From NCBI RefSeq assembly GCF_000350225.1, contig NW_005178845.1, positions 165,043 to 229,042 of the forward strand: a DNA stretch of 64,000 nucleotides, in the 5' to 3' direction. The position numbers and the translations under genes are program-made. Of the stretch, positions 9,901-18,475 are shown one piece after another (position 1 is the stretch's first letter; each line of letters starts with the position of its first letter). The notes under the pieces are model-generated. The model ran no database searches. It saw only the letters and a list, made by a program, of their open reading frames with translations, and was not told the origin of the DNA. The DNA is from Chondrus crispus (lineage: Eukaryota; Rhodophyta; Florideophyceae; Gigartinales; Gigartinaceae).

Positions 9901-10242
9901 ACAGACCGTGGATCGCTAATGGCCGAGAGCCTCAAACGAGTGTACGGATCGGACGTCCCGCTTCCGTTTATCCTCACGGTTGACTCGCACGGCTTGCACT
10001 CAACAGTGACGACGCTCCACGAAGGGACAGATTACCGTCTCCGACCCACAGTAGCACGAATGCGAGACTCCTTCGAAAACGGAGAGATCCCTACGATGCA
10101 GTGGATTGCCGGCAAACTGAACCTTGCCGACGCCTTGACGAAGAGAAACTTGGAAATGTTTCGAAAGCTGAACAAGGTCATGCTGAATGGAGTGCTGGAC
10201 CCTTGCATGTTCGATAAGGCCAAGCGGATCCAGTTTAATTAG
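6949..10242 (+). CDS. pol: Copia pol: integrase, reverse transcriptase, RNase H
   Basis: The open frame has 1,097 codons, and its real N-terminus is probably continuous with the protease upstream of the TAA at 6922. An HHCC-like zinc region (H80, C114-x2-C117) precedes the integrase core with D144 (QLDYMYI), D201 (SSDPEF) and E235 (VVECKN). A low-complexity acidic linker follows (about residues 420-570). The Copia RT has IATIDIKGAYLQG and the active-site KVVDDFLVVG (VDD). RNase H has CFSDASHGS, GAEILAA and LTVDSHGL. The C-terminal WIAGKLNLADALTK is a hallmark of Copia RNase H. The stop TAG is at 10240-10242, only 3 bp before the stop of the convergent antisense ORF. Confidence 0.9.
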   Translation: MCGLSQKEVVLQTYSEQISPEDKDAKRTYLFVVPSKTSSFETYFASLRSLMSRQMGHRFGRTKFMDGKVAKRFALKLHGSSHLPLDDMLELCKRGSILSSVLRQALTTVASKCTSCKSTGRPSNSRKVSFGKLLSSFNDHVQLDYMYITELSNQPILHIVDVHTGLSVTSLMNTREMDEASRVFDNKWCDVHGPPAVVSSDPEFNNSVFKGFLQYAGVKFQPRPARRHNKLGVVECKNAVVRLIAQRMTKDAQFFMQTRNVEVEKSDVLSRATYVSNILYGSKRMSSFELARGYTPSIAGLPKSVVTDQIIAAHEEQVARRALLMLDKGRSPNTVLPEDLRRGVLVYYFKRNVKFGKWESGYVRAVEPHMVIVSNNPEHRGKPIRAAYEDVRIAPRSPLLLDLNQIGYVFPRSYAVVDTDDTEVAMNQHQTDNAESRSQVLPTEDDLPASFPWEEGNDAHPPLHEDILEIRKDGEDSRVHADEDVARYFEEQPAFFANTKKSPSSRNLERPLQEEVTPSDPARQQGTLNKPFDPPRPEKDIGEVRVTPPPELPFELQSMEQDVLRQVKGIIGDKTASEFQLQFVPRWLLDKAIAAEKNNYDGAFEEVRLSSIPRGANIISSHHFFQVKTDGEEDKLRLKCRMVPHGNRDKDKESVPKDSATAQFPVIRLVLSIVAVLNMVIATIDIKGAYLQGGYLSRDIYVRPPKGWAARGILWRLLKPAYGIVESGRLWQLTIEGWMSRQDIVPLPGMPQLFMKFGDGGNISLAICKVVDDFLVVGSPREVNDFHAVLAKRFEVGRFVVDRPLIFNRLHISQGPDGTVHIDMKEYMEKIEFPALSRERKKQFHERATPEELTSYLGLAGSLNFLGHGVLPQASFAASYLQQAVGNLRVSDLVNGSKVLNELRGLTPQLKYCAPPMLDKDPSYLCFSDASHGSISYGQTGYLSGIYLPAGGAGVYHVLDWHSCKQSRVAFSSIGAEILAAATSTDRGSLMAESLKRVYGSDVPLPFILTVDSHGLHSTVTTLHEGTDYRLRPTVARMRDSFENGEIPTMQWIAGKLNLADALTKRNLEMFRKLNKVMLNGVLDPCMFDKAKRIQFN

Positions 10243-10245
10243 CAT

Positions 10246-11499
10246 CTACGGCTCATCGATTACCATCCTCCTCCTTGTCTGAGAGGAACCAGTGGTAAAG
10301 GGCTTCTTCTTTCGCGAAACATCCTTTCGCTTACGTTGAACTTCGGTGGATATTTTCCTACCACCACCATGACGCTTGCGCTTCCCAACTGGCTGTTTGG
10401 TGAGGCGACGAAGCTCCGGAATGCCGAGTAGGTCGACCCCATCACCAAGACAAGCGCTCAAGGTTCTCTTGCCCATCTGTAGTGCAAAACGCTCTGTGCA
10501 ATCATACACGAGCTGCCTTTTGGCATCCAGAACGACGACATGGTCGATTTCTTCTCCTGAACTGTCCATTCCCCCTAACCTGGACAAGAAGATCCCATCA
10601 CTTTGGGAAGCCAACCACTCTTCTTCGTCAACACGCTTCGGAATCGAAACCTTTTCCAGGCGGTAAGAGCCCAACCGCTGTTCGAGCCACGCTCCAGCTT
10701 GGGCGACGCTCACGGCTGGCATCGGATGGATATTCATCATGGCTAGTGCAGCCACTTCTCCAGCCAGCGCGTATAGTCCATTCCCGATCGCGGCTCGGAG
10801 ACACTGGCCACGTGGAGAGAACACGAAGCTGGGAACGTTCGTACGGCGGTGGAGCGTTGCAGCCGAATCCCCGCGAGCACCGGGGCATCGAAGTCTGAAG
10901 AAGTGGTCCATCCGGCGAGTGCAAGCTCGTTGCAGATTATCCAAATATCGCGCCTCGGCGTGAGCATCAAAAACTATCTCCACTTGCAAGCCGCTCCCGT
11001 TTTCCTTCACCTCCAAGTCAGACTCGACCTCACTGCTCAACTCCATCATCTGCTCCAAGCTACCCACGGCCCTGTGCGACTTCATGGTGTAGAAGTCGAT
11101 GGGCCAGAAGGAGCGATGTCCCCCGCGGTCGTCTGCTGAGGCAAGGAACCCCCGCTTGCCAAACCGTATGTCCTTCCCGGACGAAAACACAATACGCCGG
11201 ATAGTGTAGTCCGTTTGGTCAGCCCCGGGGTCCATCAGCCGAGAACCCCAAAGGCTCAAGAACCCGAGTTCCTCGAGCATTCTTTCGGTGAAAAAGCGAC
11301 CACGGCGCAACGACAGCCAATCCCAGAGCTCGCCACAAACTTCGCGGGGCAATCGCACACTCCTCATCAGTGCCTCCTTTGTCACTGACACCACCCGAGA
11401 GCCACTGTGTAGCTGAACGCGGCACTCGCCATCTAGCATCTCCATTCCGGAAAGCGGTGCGCGTTTAGCTTCCATCGAGACCCACCGCACGTCAGGCAT
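10246..11499 (-). CDS. Antisense accessory ORF of the Copia element, putative papain-fold cysteine peptidase
   Basis: The 417-residue protein is encoded on the opposite strand to gag-pol, tail to tail with pol. It is intact and has an ATG at 11499-11497. The central region has SPRGQCLRAAIGNGLYAL (Cys233) followed by EEIDHVVVLDAKRQLVYD (His320, with hydrophobic residues then D/YD). That Cys...His-VVVLD spacing resembles OTU/C39-like papain-fold peptidases. The C-terminus (about residues 370-417) is strongly basic (GKRKRHGGGRK, KRKDVSRKKK) and may be a nuclear or nucleic-acid-binding tail. A TATA-like ATAAAAG lies about 45 bp upstream on the minus strand. The peptidase call is motif-based inference; the family is not recognised with certainty. 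Being full length inside a young element argues that it is maintained. Confidence 0.6.
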   Translation of the reverse strand: MPDVRWVSMEAKRAPLSGMEMLDGECRVQLHSGSRVVSVTKEALMRSVRLPREVCGELWDWLSLRRGRFFTERMLEELGFLSLWGSRLMDPGADQTDYTIRRIVFSSGKDIRFGKRGFLASADDRGGHRSFWPIDFYTMKSHRAVGSLEQMMELSSEVESDLEVKENGSGLQVEIVFDAHAEARYLDNLQRACTRRMDHFFRLRCPGARGDSAATLHRRTNVPSFVFSPRGQCLRAAIGNGLYALAGEVAALAMMNIHPMPAVSVAQAGAWLEQRLGSYRLEKVSIPKRVDEEEWLASQSDGIFLSRLGGMDSSGEEIDHVVVLDAKRQLVYDCTERFALQMGKRTLSACLGDGVDLLGIPELRRLTKQPVGKRKRHGGGRKISTEVQRKRKDVSRKKKPFTTGSSQTRRRMVIDEP

Positions 11500-12075
11500 C
11501 GTGTAGGCTCACGCTCACCCCTCCGTACCGTGGCCCGCGGGCGCTTTTATCGGTTTCGGTCAGGGCAGGCGCGAGGCGGAGGATGACGAGACGAAACGGA
11601 GGATGACGCCTGTGTCAGTCGACGCCGAGACGAAGGGCGGAGCCCGCGGCAGCTGCAATGGATGAGGCCCCAGTAGGGGAGATTGAGAATGTGATGCTTG
11701 GCGCGGTGGTGCGGTGGCACGGTGGTGTGGCGGCGCGGCGAGGCAGATTGTGACCACGGAGCTCAAACGGATCGCGAGATGCGCGGCGGGCCCAAGGAGA
11801 GGAGCCGGAAATGCAGCGCGATTTAAGAAGCGGGTGCGCGGACGCGCGAAATGGGGGACCGATCGCAGGTAGGGAATGCGGTGTAAGGCAGGCGCCCGAA
11901 GGAAAAGGGAAGAAAGGGATAACTCCGTGGAGGAGCACGCGGTGCATAAGGAGAGCCCGCTGACTGGGGTCTGCCAGAGAGTCGGACCACGTTCCCAACG
12001 GATATACTCCGCCGTCGGCGTGCGCATGTAGTCGGCCGCCGCTGGCCGCCGTCGAACGTGGCCCGACGGGGGGTG
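11500..12075. other. Noncoding interval between antisense ORF and 3' LTR
   Basis: This G/C-rich stretch inside the Copia element holds only overlapping low-complexity frames that look like composition artefacts. It probably carries the promoter of the antisense ORF (ATAAAAG on minus at about 11543-11549) and the polypurine tract before the LTR (GACGGGGGG at about 12065-12073). Confidence 0.5.
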
Positions 12076-12372
12076 TGTCGTGGGCACTGTACAGCGAGGA
12101 CAGCGCTAGCCCTAAGCGACTGGCAGTGTCCGCGGCGGTGCGCCGCCGGTCCCAAAATTACAAAGGGGAATTTTACCGGGTACTTAAATCAAGGGGAAAT
12201 TAAAGGGACTAGAAATCCGGGGGATACTCACGCACTCACGAGACAAGACCCCCGGTGGCTTTTGTGGCCTTTCGCTTCGCCTCGCTCGATCACCTCCGTT
12301 CTGCTCCCTCCGCTGCGCACGTTCAGGGAAACCGAGCCTCAGCTTCCGCTCGAGACTAACATTCCTACCACA
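12076..12372 (+). repeat. 3' LTR of the young Copia element
   Basis: It is the same 297 bp as 4961-5257, TGTCGTGG...CTACCACA, followed directly by the right copy of the AGTAC target duplication (12373-12377). Confidence 0.95.
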
Positions 12373-12474
12373 AGTACATACACCTGTATGTCCATGCTGT
12401 CTTAAAGGAGAGGTGGTTCCAGCCAGCAGCCGCGCCGACTGTAAACCACTACCTATCATATTCTTTCACAGTAG

Positions 12475-12492
12475 CATACCTTCGAAGGTACC
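12475..12492 (+). repeat. Left 18-bp direct repeat flanking the LINE-like insertion
   Basis: CATACCTTCGAAGGTACC is present exactly here and at 16574-16591 in the same orientation. It is itself nearly palindromic around TTCGAA. The best reading is a target-site duplication of 18 bp. Confidence 0.75.
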
Positions 12493-12528
12493 CTATCCTC
12501 GTTTGCCCACAGCACAATGACCTGCGAC

Positions 12529-14004
12529 CTTCCACGCCTCTCGCGCAAATTGGAAGCGGATCTTCAGCATGTCAGTCGAGACATGTTCGGCTACGACAAG
12601 AAACGCTTTGCTTGTGTGTCTACCACTGATAAGCGACCCTTCGTCAATCCCCACGCGTTCCGCACCGCCTTGAACAAGACCAGCTTTCACGCTCCCTGCT
12701 CTATTATTCCTACCCTCGATAAGGACACTGTCCTCGTTTGCGCACAGCACAATGACCTGCTCCGTATTGCCCGCCATTGGGAAGTCTATCGAAAGAGCGT
12801 TCCGATCTCTCCCTCCCTCCTCCGATCACCGTCTCCGCTCCCTTCGATCTCGACGCATCCCATTCCTTGAGCGCTATCCACAAAATCTTCCTTCCACTCC
12901 GTGCCGAAATTGCTCGACTGGAGGACCCTGATTGCCTCTGGCGCCCTGCACGACACTATGCCGCCGTCATGCGCAAGGCCGAAGCTTCCCTCCAGCACAA
13001 GCTCAATGACCCCGATCTCCCACCCTTACCACCCGCGCCTGGATCTTCCGCTCCCGCAACGCCCCCCTCACGTCCCCACAAGCGCCCTCGTGATCCGGCA
13101 GCACCTGACGTGGACCCCCATCGTGGCACGCGCTCCACCGCTTCCCCGGAGATCGCGCCTGCTCCTGATCCGCACGACCAGGCTGCCGACATTCCGGTAC
13201 CCATTGAGATCGACACAAACGACAATGACGTTCCTCCCCCAGCCCTTTGATGCCCACTCCCACCCGTCAATCGTGCCCTCCCCCGTCTCTTCTCTTCAGT
13301 GCCCCTATACCAACCTTGAAGCATCTTCCCGCTGGGTTGCATGCCCAGTTTCATGAAATAATGTATAAGCTGTTTCTCTGCGCCAACACTGCCAGGTCTA
13401 CTACTGCTCAAATCGAGTCAATCTCCCGCGTTTTCGCTGTCTGGAAGCTCGTCTTCCGGAAACACGGACGAGGCGAACCCCGTAATCGCCATCGTCCCTC
13501 CTCCGTCGCCAAATTGCGGCGGCGTATGGACCTGTGGACCGCTAACACTCTTCCCGCCCTTCTCGACGACGCCCTCGACGCGTTCGGCGCCCTCCCGTCT
13601 ACCAAACCGCGCTCGCCCCATAATCCCATACGTAGGTGTCGCCAGCTCATGCAAGACCAAGCCATCACCAAAGCTGCCGCCGCCTTGTGTTCCAAGGTCC
13701 AACCTGTCCCCGCTAATGCCGACACTCAGCAGGTCTTCGCTCGCCTGCACCCTTGCCCCACCATACCTGTTGTAGCGACCAGCCGTGACGCCCTTCCTTC
13801 CGCGCTGCAGTTCACGGAAGGCGACGTCCAGCGCGCTATCCGCGAGTTACCCTACCATAGCGCTCCTGGTCCTAATGGCCTACGCCCCTCCCTACTGAAT
13901 ATACTTCTAAAGTCTCCCGGTGGGGTGGTCCCCGGCCGTTCTGCGCTTGCCGAGCTCACCAAATTCCTCAACCGCCGTGCTGACGGACACGTTCCCGTTC
14001 AAAT
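12529..14004 (+). pseudogene. Left arm: inverted 5' part of the LINE-like element
   Basis: Plus-strand pieces encode the same proteins as the minus copy: DLPRLSRKLEADLQHV, FGYDKKRFACVSTTDKRPF, then a segment starting MMPTPTRQSCPPP and ending inside the RT fingers (APGPNGLRPSLLN, VPVQI). At 14005 it runs straight into the antisense end of the other copy, so the ORF is closed by foreign codons at 14050. It lacks the RT palm and cannot be functional alone. Confidence 0.8.
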
Positions 14005-14632
14005 TGCGGAGGTTGACGTGGAAGCCTCTGCGGGGACCATGGACTTGTAGAAACTGGAGTAAAAGCGACGCAGTGCGCAGGGGAAGGATAGCATTAATGT
14101 CATCCGCAAAAGAGGCCAGCAGCTTAATATCTGGGAAGTGAGTGGCGATTTGGCAGAGTAGTGGGTGCAGCGCTAAGGTGAATAATATCATGCAAAGGGG
14201 ATCTTCTTGTTGAGCGCCAGTCTGGCTCTGCAGTTCATACCGGCCAAACAATAAACGGGGTGCGGAGCCATACAGCATGTGAACAAACCGGGCAATGCTT
14301 GGGACATGCTTGACGACCTCGTCCAGAATGACTTGACGTTCGATAGCATTGAAGGCATTCGTGGCGTCGATCTTTAAAAGTACCATATCGTCTCTTTCCA
14401 AGCCGTCCACGGCCAGGCGGGTGGCATGAATGATGGCCTCTGTGCCACATTTGGTACGATAGCAAGCTGGTGAGGCAAGAAGTGACGATGGACAGACGAA
14501 TCCTGCCAGGTGCGATGGGCGAGGAGGCGGCCAATGAGGCGTCGAAGAACGATCCCCATGGCGATGGGACGTACTTTGGTGCCCGCAGTGTCGCGAAGAC
14601 CAATGAGCAAGGCGCTGGAAAACCAGGCGCGT
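14005..14632. other. Unique spacer of the LINE-like inverted repeat
   Basis: These 628 bp lie between the two 1,476-bp arms. They hold the only copy of the RT palm, including the FADD motif on the minus strand. Confidence 0.75.
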
Positions 14633-16524
14633 ATTTGAACGGGAACGTGTCCGTCAGCACAGCGGTTGAAGAATTTGGTGAGCTCGGCAAGCGCAGAACG
14701 GCCGGGGACCACCCCACCGGGAGACTTTAGAAGTATATTCAGTAGGGAGGGGCGTAGGCCATTAGGACCAGGAGCGCTATGGTAGGGTAACTCGCGGATA
14801 GCGCGCTGGACGTCGCCTTCCGTGAACTGCAGCGCGGAAGGAAGGGCGTCACGGCTGGTCGCTACAACAGGTATGGTGGGGCAAGGGTGCAGGCGAGCGA
14901 AGACCTGCTGAGTGTCGGCATTAGCGGGGACAGGTTGGACCTTGGAACACAAGGCGGCGGCAGCTTTGGTGATGGCTTGGTCTTGCATGAGCTGGCGACA
15001 CCTACGTATGGGATTATGGGGCGAGCGCGGTTTGGTAGACGGGAGGGCGCCGAACGCGTCGAGGGCGTCGTCGAGAAGGGCGGGAAGAGTGTTAGCGGTC
15101 CACAGGTCCATACGCCGCCGCAATTTGGCGACGGAGGAGGGACGATGGCGATTACGGGGTTCGCCTCGTCCGTGTTTCCGGAAGACGAGCTTCCAGACAG
15201 CGAAAACGCGGGAGATTGACTCGATTTGAGCAGTAGTAGACCTGGCAGTGTTGGCGCAGAGAAACAGCTTATACATTATTTCATGAAACTGGGCATGCAA
15301 CCCAGCGGGAAGATGCTTCAAGGTTGGTATAGGGGCACTGAAGAGAAGAGACGGGGGAGGGCACGATTGACGGGTGGGAGTGGGCATCAAAGGGCTGGGG
15401 GAGGAACGTCATTGTCGTTTGTGTCGATCTCAATGGGTACCGGAATGTCGGCAGCCTGGTCGTGCGGATCAGGAGCAGGCGCGATCTCCGGGGAAGCGGT
15501 GGAGCGCGTGCCACGATGGGGGTCCACGTCAGGTGCTGCCGGATCACGAGGGCGCTTGTGGGGACGTGAGGGGGGCGTTGCGGGAGCGGAAGATCCAGGC
15601 GCGGGTGGTAAGGGTGGGAGATCGGGGTCATTGAGCTTGTGCTGGAGGGAAGCTTCGGCCTTGCGCATGACGGCGGCATAGTGTCGTGCAGGGCGCCAGA
15701 GGCAATCAGGGTCCTCCAGTCGAGCAATTTCGGCACGGAGTGGAAGGAAGATTTTGTGGATAGCGCTCAAGGAATGGGATGCGTCGAGATCGAAGGGAGC
15801 GGAGACGGTGATCGGAGGAGGGAGGGAGAGATCGGAACGCTCTTTCGATAGACTTCCCAATGGCGGGCAATACGGAGCAGGTCATTGTGCTGTGCGCAAA
15901 CGAGGACAGTGTCCTTATCGAGGGTAGGAATAATAGAGCAGGGAGCGTGAAAGCTGGTCTTGTTCAAGGCGGTGCGGAACGCGTGGGGATTGACGAAGGG
16001 TCGCTTATCAGTGGTAGACACACAAGCAAAGCGTTTCTTGTCGTAGCCGAACATGTCTCGACTGACATGCTGAAGATCCGCTTCCAATCTGCGCGAGAGG
16101 CGTGGAAGATCGTCGGGGCGAGGGTGCGGGGCGGTTGGAGAGTAACTAACTGTCCGGAGTCGCGACGGAGGTTTTGGGGGGCGGAAGAGTGGCGGAGGCG
16201 GCACGGAGATACGGTGACGAAGCAACGGGAGCGACGGCTGGTTCGGGGGAGAAAGAGAGGGGGCGTCGAGGGCCTGGCCGGAGAGCTTGGCGAGCAGGCG
16301 GACGAAGGAACCGAAAGCGGTGTTGGGCCCGAGAGATGGAGGAGGGATTTCGCGGCAGAGGATGTATCGATGTGAGCAAGGAAGCGAGCGACGGAGGCAG
16401 AGTCAGAGAGATCAACATCCGGGCCAAGCACGGTCGTACCATCCGTGAAGAATTTGAGGAGATCTAAAAATTTGTGGGCGGGATCGGAGGGCGCCATCGG
16501 GTGCGGCGCCGACGCGGCTGGCAT
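14006..16524 (-). pseudogene. Right copy: LINE-like ORF with reverse transcriptase, frameshifted and 3'-truncated
   Basis: It reads from MPAASAPHPMAPSDPAHKF (16524) through several frames. The RT-domain motifs in order are SAPGPNGLRPSLL, KVRPIAMGIVLRRLIGRLL, LLKIDATNAFNAIERQ, QQEDPLCMILFTLALHPLL (Q-E-D-P where Q-G-D-P is usual) and the catalytic ASFADDINAI. A frameshift at about 14470 separates the first two motif blocks from the catalytic part. Sequence stops at FHVNL (about 14006), directly after the FADD region, so thumb and 3' UTR are missing. No endonuclease was recognised. The N-terminal part is rich in S, P and R and resembles an ORF1/linker. Confidence 0.75.
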
Positions 16525-16573
16525 GGGCAGGGGGTTTCATGCGGGGAGTCTCGAGACTGGTCGAACTTCGAAA

Positions 16574-16591
16574 CATACCTTCGAAGGTACC
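16574..16591 (+). repeat. Right 18-bp direct repeat flanking the LINE-like insertion
   Basis: CATACCTTCGAAGGTACC, identical to 12475-12492. Confidence 0.75.
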
Positions 16592-16623
16592 GTGTCTACA
16601 GCACGTCACCCTGAACGTCACCC

Positions 16624-16702
16624 AAAACGGGGCATGTTAAAACACAACAAACGGGTCATGTTAAGACACACCCTGAGGGTGTGTCTAGACATGCCCCATT
16701 TT
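16624..16702. repeat. Foldback repeat, GGGGCATGT family
   Basis: Outer arms AAAACGGGGCATGT (16624-16637) and ACATGCCCCATTTT (16689-16702) pair with one mismatch. An inner palindrome GACACACCCT/AGGGTGTGTC lies at 16665-16685. It shares arm sequence with the foldback at 48424-48499. Confidence 0.75.
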
Positions 16703-16856
16703 GCTGCGGTTTGCTTTGCCCAAAGAAGTGATTTGGCGTGCTATGAGTGGCTCCTACGTTTTAATTTATGTGTTTAATAAAAGCAAGGGCTTAAGAAGCA
16801 TACGGTATTTGTTAAGAATTTAAAAGTATTCCTGGCAAAACCGGGCAAGGCAAAGC

Positions 16857-16909
16857 AAAACCAGCCTGTTAAGACACGCCCTCAGGGCGTGTCTTAACAG
16901 ACTGGTTTT
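16857..16909. repeat. Foldback repeat with 24-bp stem, GTTAAGACACGCCC family
   Basis: CTGTTAAGACACGCCC (16866-16881) and its complement (16885-16900) face each other across TCA. After a one-base mismatch, AAAACCAG/CTGGTTTT (16857-16864, 16902-16909) extends the stem. A further GGGCGTGTC lies at about 16917. Confidence 0.85.
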
Positions 16910-16959
16910 TGATTCAGGGCGTGTCACTGTTGCGGTCATCCCGACCGCGCGGCATTGGC

Positions 16960-17399
16960 TGTCGGGAGACCGACCGGGCGGGGCGGTCCGGAGAGGGTTT
17001 TGAGGGTGTGGCTAAAAAGGGAGGTAATTAGCGTTTCCAAGGCAAAAGGGGACGCAGCAGGCTATTGCCTCGTAACTGCGGGAGCGCACTGGGAGGGAAC
17101 AAGGTGGTCGAGTAATTCGGGTTCGTTCAATGTGCTGAGGTCGAAGACCAGTAGCGTCTTCGACCTGGCTTTATAGTCGTATTGACTCTACAATAACAGT
17201 AGGCGCAGTACCATAAAAGGGAGGTTGCGCCACCCATGAAATGTCTCTAAACAGTTACAACCTGAACATGTAGAATTGTAGGTGGCAAGTCCTTAAGGGA
17301 CTCTATTGTTGATAGCTAAATGTAGCCTACATAGTTTAACCTGAATTGATAATGATAAGCTAATTAAATTTATTACTCGTCTAGTCAGTTACTCTGACA
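16960..17399 (-). repeat. LTR (3' in element sense) of the older minus-strand Copia element
   Basis: These 440 bp have TG...CA ends and share about 95% identity by eye with 34468-34907 in the same orientation. On the minus strand it is preceded by the purine-rich AAAAAGTTTGGGGAG just after the pol stop, as a polypurine tract should be. The 5 bp outside are TTGGC, against CTGGC outside the other LTR, a possible decayed target duplication. Confidence 0.8.
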
Positions 17400-18475
17400 C
17401 TCCCCAAACTTTTTCGTGACAGTGCATGTTCACGAATTTCGATTGATCCACTGCTCAATAGAGTGTGAAAGAACTGACTCTCGTAGCATCTTGTTCAGTA
17501 TGTCACTTTTCTTGGCCTTAGTCAATGCGTCTGCAGGGTTGTATTCGGAAGGAATCAATCCAATAGCGCCTAATTCATGTCTTTGATACGCAACCTTAAC
17601 AACTTCAACATCGATCATTAGTGGCCTTTCGGATATTATCTTTGCTTTTGTAATAACATCGAAGAGAGAAAGACTATCCGTAAGCATTATGATCGGGATA
17701 TCGAGCGATGTCATTTTGCAAATGTCGTTTTTCATTGCGGAAGCCATATCGAACGCATCAGCGAAGGCCATTGTTTCGCTGCCAAGGACAGATCTCGAAA
17801 CACGCTTAGATTTGTGCGAAGACCAAAATAATGGTTGGCATCTATCGTTGTCGTCAGCAAGGAAAATGATATAGCCTAGCTGAGAAGATCCGTCAAGGTT
17901 GTTTCCGTAGGACGCGTCGGAATAGTCCTGCAGCCGAAGACGTCTGTGGTCCAGCTTAGGGAATATAAGTGTTTGATCCGTAGTTGTAAGTATATGGCTT
18001 ACAACCGAATTTAGTCCCTTACAATACTTCTTGGGGTCCGAGTTGAAAAGATCTTCCGTAACCTGGGCTGCCTGTGCAACTGCACATGCAATATCCGGGC
18101 GTGACTGAGTAGCCCAGGATAATTGAGCTCGAAGTGAACGGAAGCCTTTGAAGGAGGCGTCCCTTTTGATCTTCTTGATCTTAGAAATATAGTGTCTCTG
18201 ATGAACTTGGAATCCGTAAGGTGTGGATTCTATCTTGATGCCTGCAAACTGGACATTGTCATAATCTCTCGGTCGACATTTGAACTTCCTCTCGACACAC
18301 TTTGCCTGGTGACAGAATTCGTCAGTGCCAGCTGGAAGACAGTCATCTACATACGTAGCACAGAGACCAGCAAGCTTCTCACCAATGCGCTTGAAGACGA
18401 AAGCGGCGTCTGTTACACTGAGCTTCATCCCAAGTTCCTTCTCTAGATGATTCTTTAATGTTATACCCCAGTAGT

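Larger units (their letters stand above)
4961..12372 (+). mobile_element. Young Copia-class (Ty1/copia) LTR retrotransposon with an antisense ORF
   Basis: The element is 7,412 bp long. It is bounded by two LTRs of 297 bp that look identical by eye, and flanked by the 5-bp duplication AGTAC at 4956-4960 and 12373-12377. The internal order is gag, protease, integrase, reverse transcriptase, RNase H, which is the Pseudoviridae/Copia order. An antisense ORF then lies between pol and the 3' LTR. Identical LTRs imply recent insertion. One in-frame stop in pol (6922-6924) may make this copy defective. Confidence 0.95.
12493..16573 (-). mobile_element. LINE-like (non-LTR) retrotransposon inserted as a giant inverted repeat
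   Basis: A 4,081-bp insertion lies between the 18-bp direct repeats. The right-hand copy (minus) runs from the element's 5' end at about 16525 to within the RT domain at about 14006. An inverted second copy of its 5' part (plus, 12529-14004) abuts it head-on. Arms 12529-14004 and 14633-16108 are each exactly 1,476 bp, with only a few substitutions seen. The left junction carries a 30-nt filler (12496-12525) that matches element interior 12731-12760 at 29 of 30 bases. This looks like a template-switch or twin-priming product of target-primed reverse transcription. Confidence 0.8.

Noticed and set aside
11560-12155. Overlapping minus-strand frames of 110-175 codons before the Copia 3' LTR
   Set aside because: They overlap each other in different frames, are Pro/Arg/Ala-rich from base composition and run into the LTR; no domain is visible.
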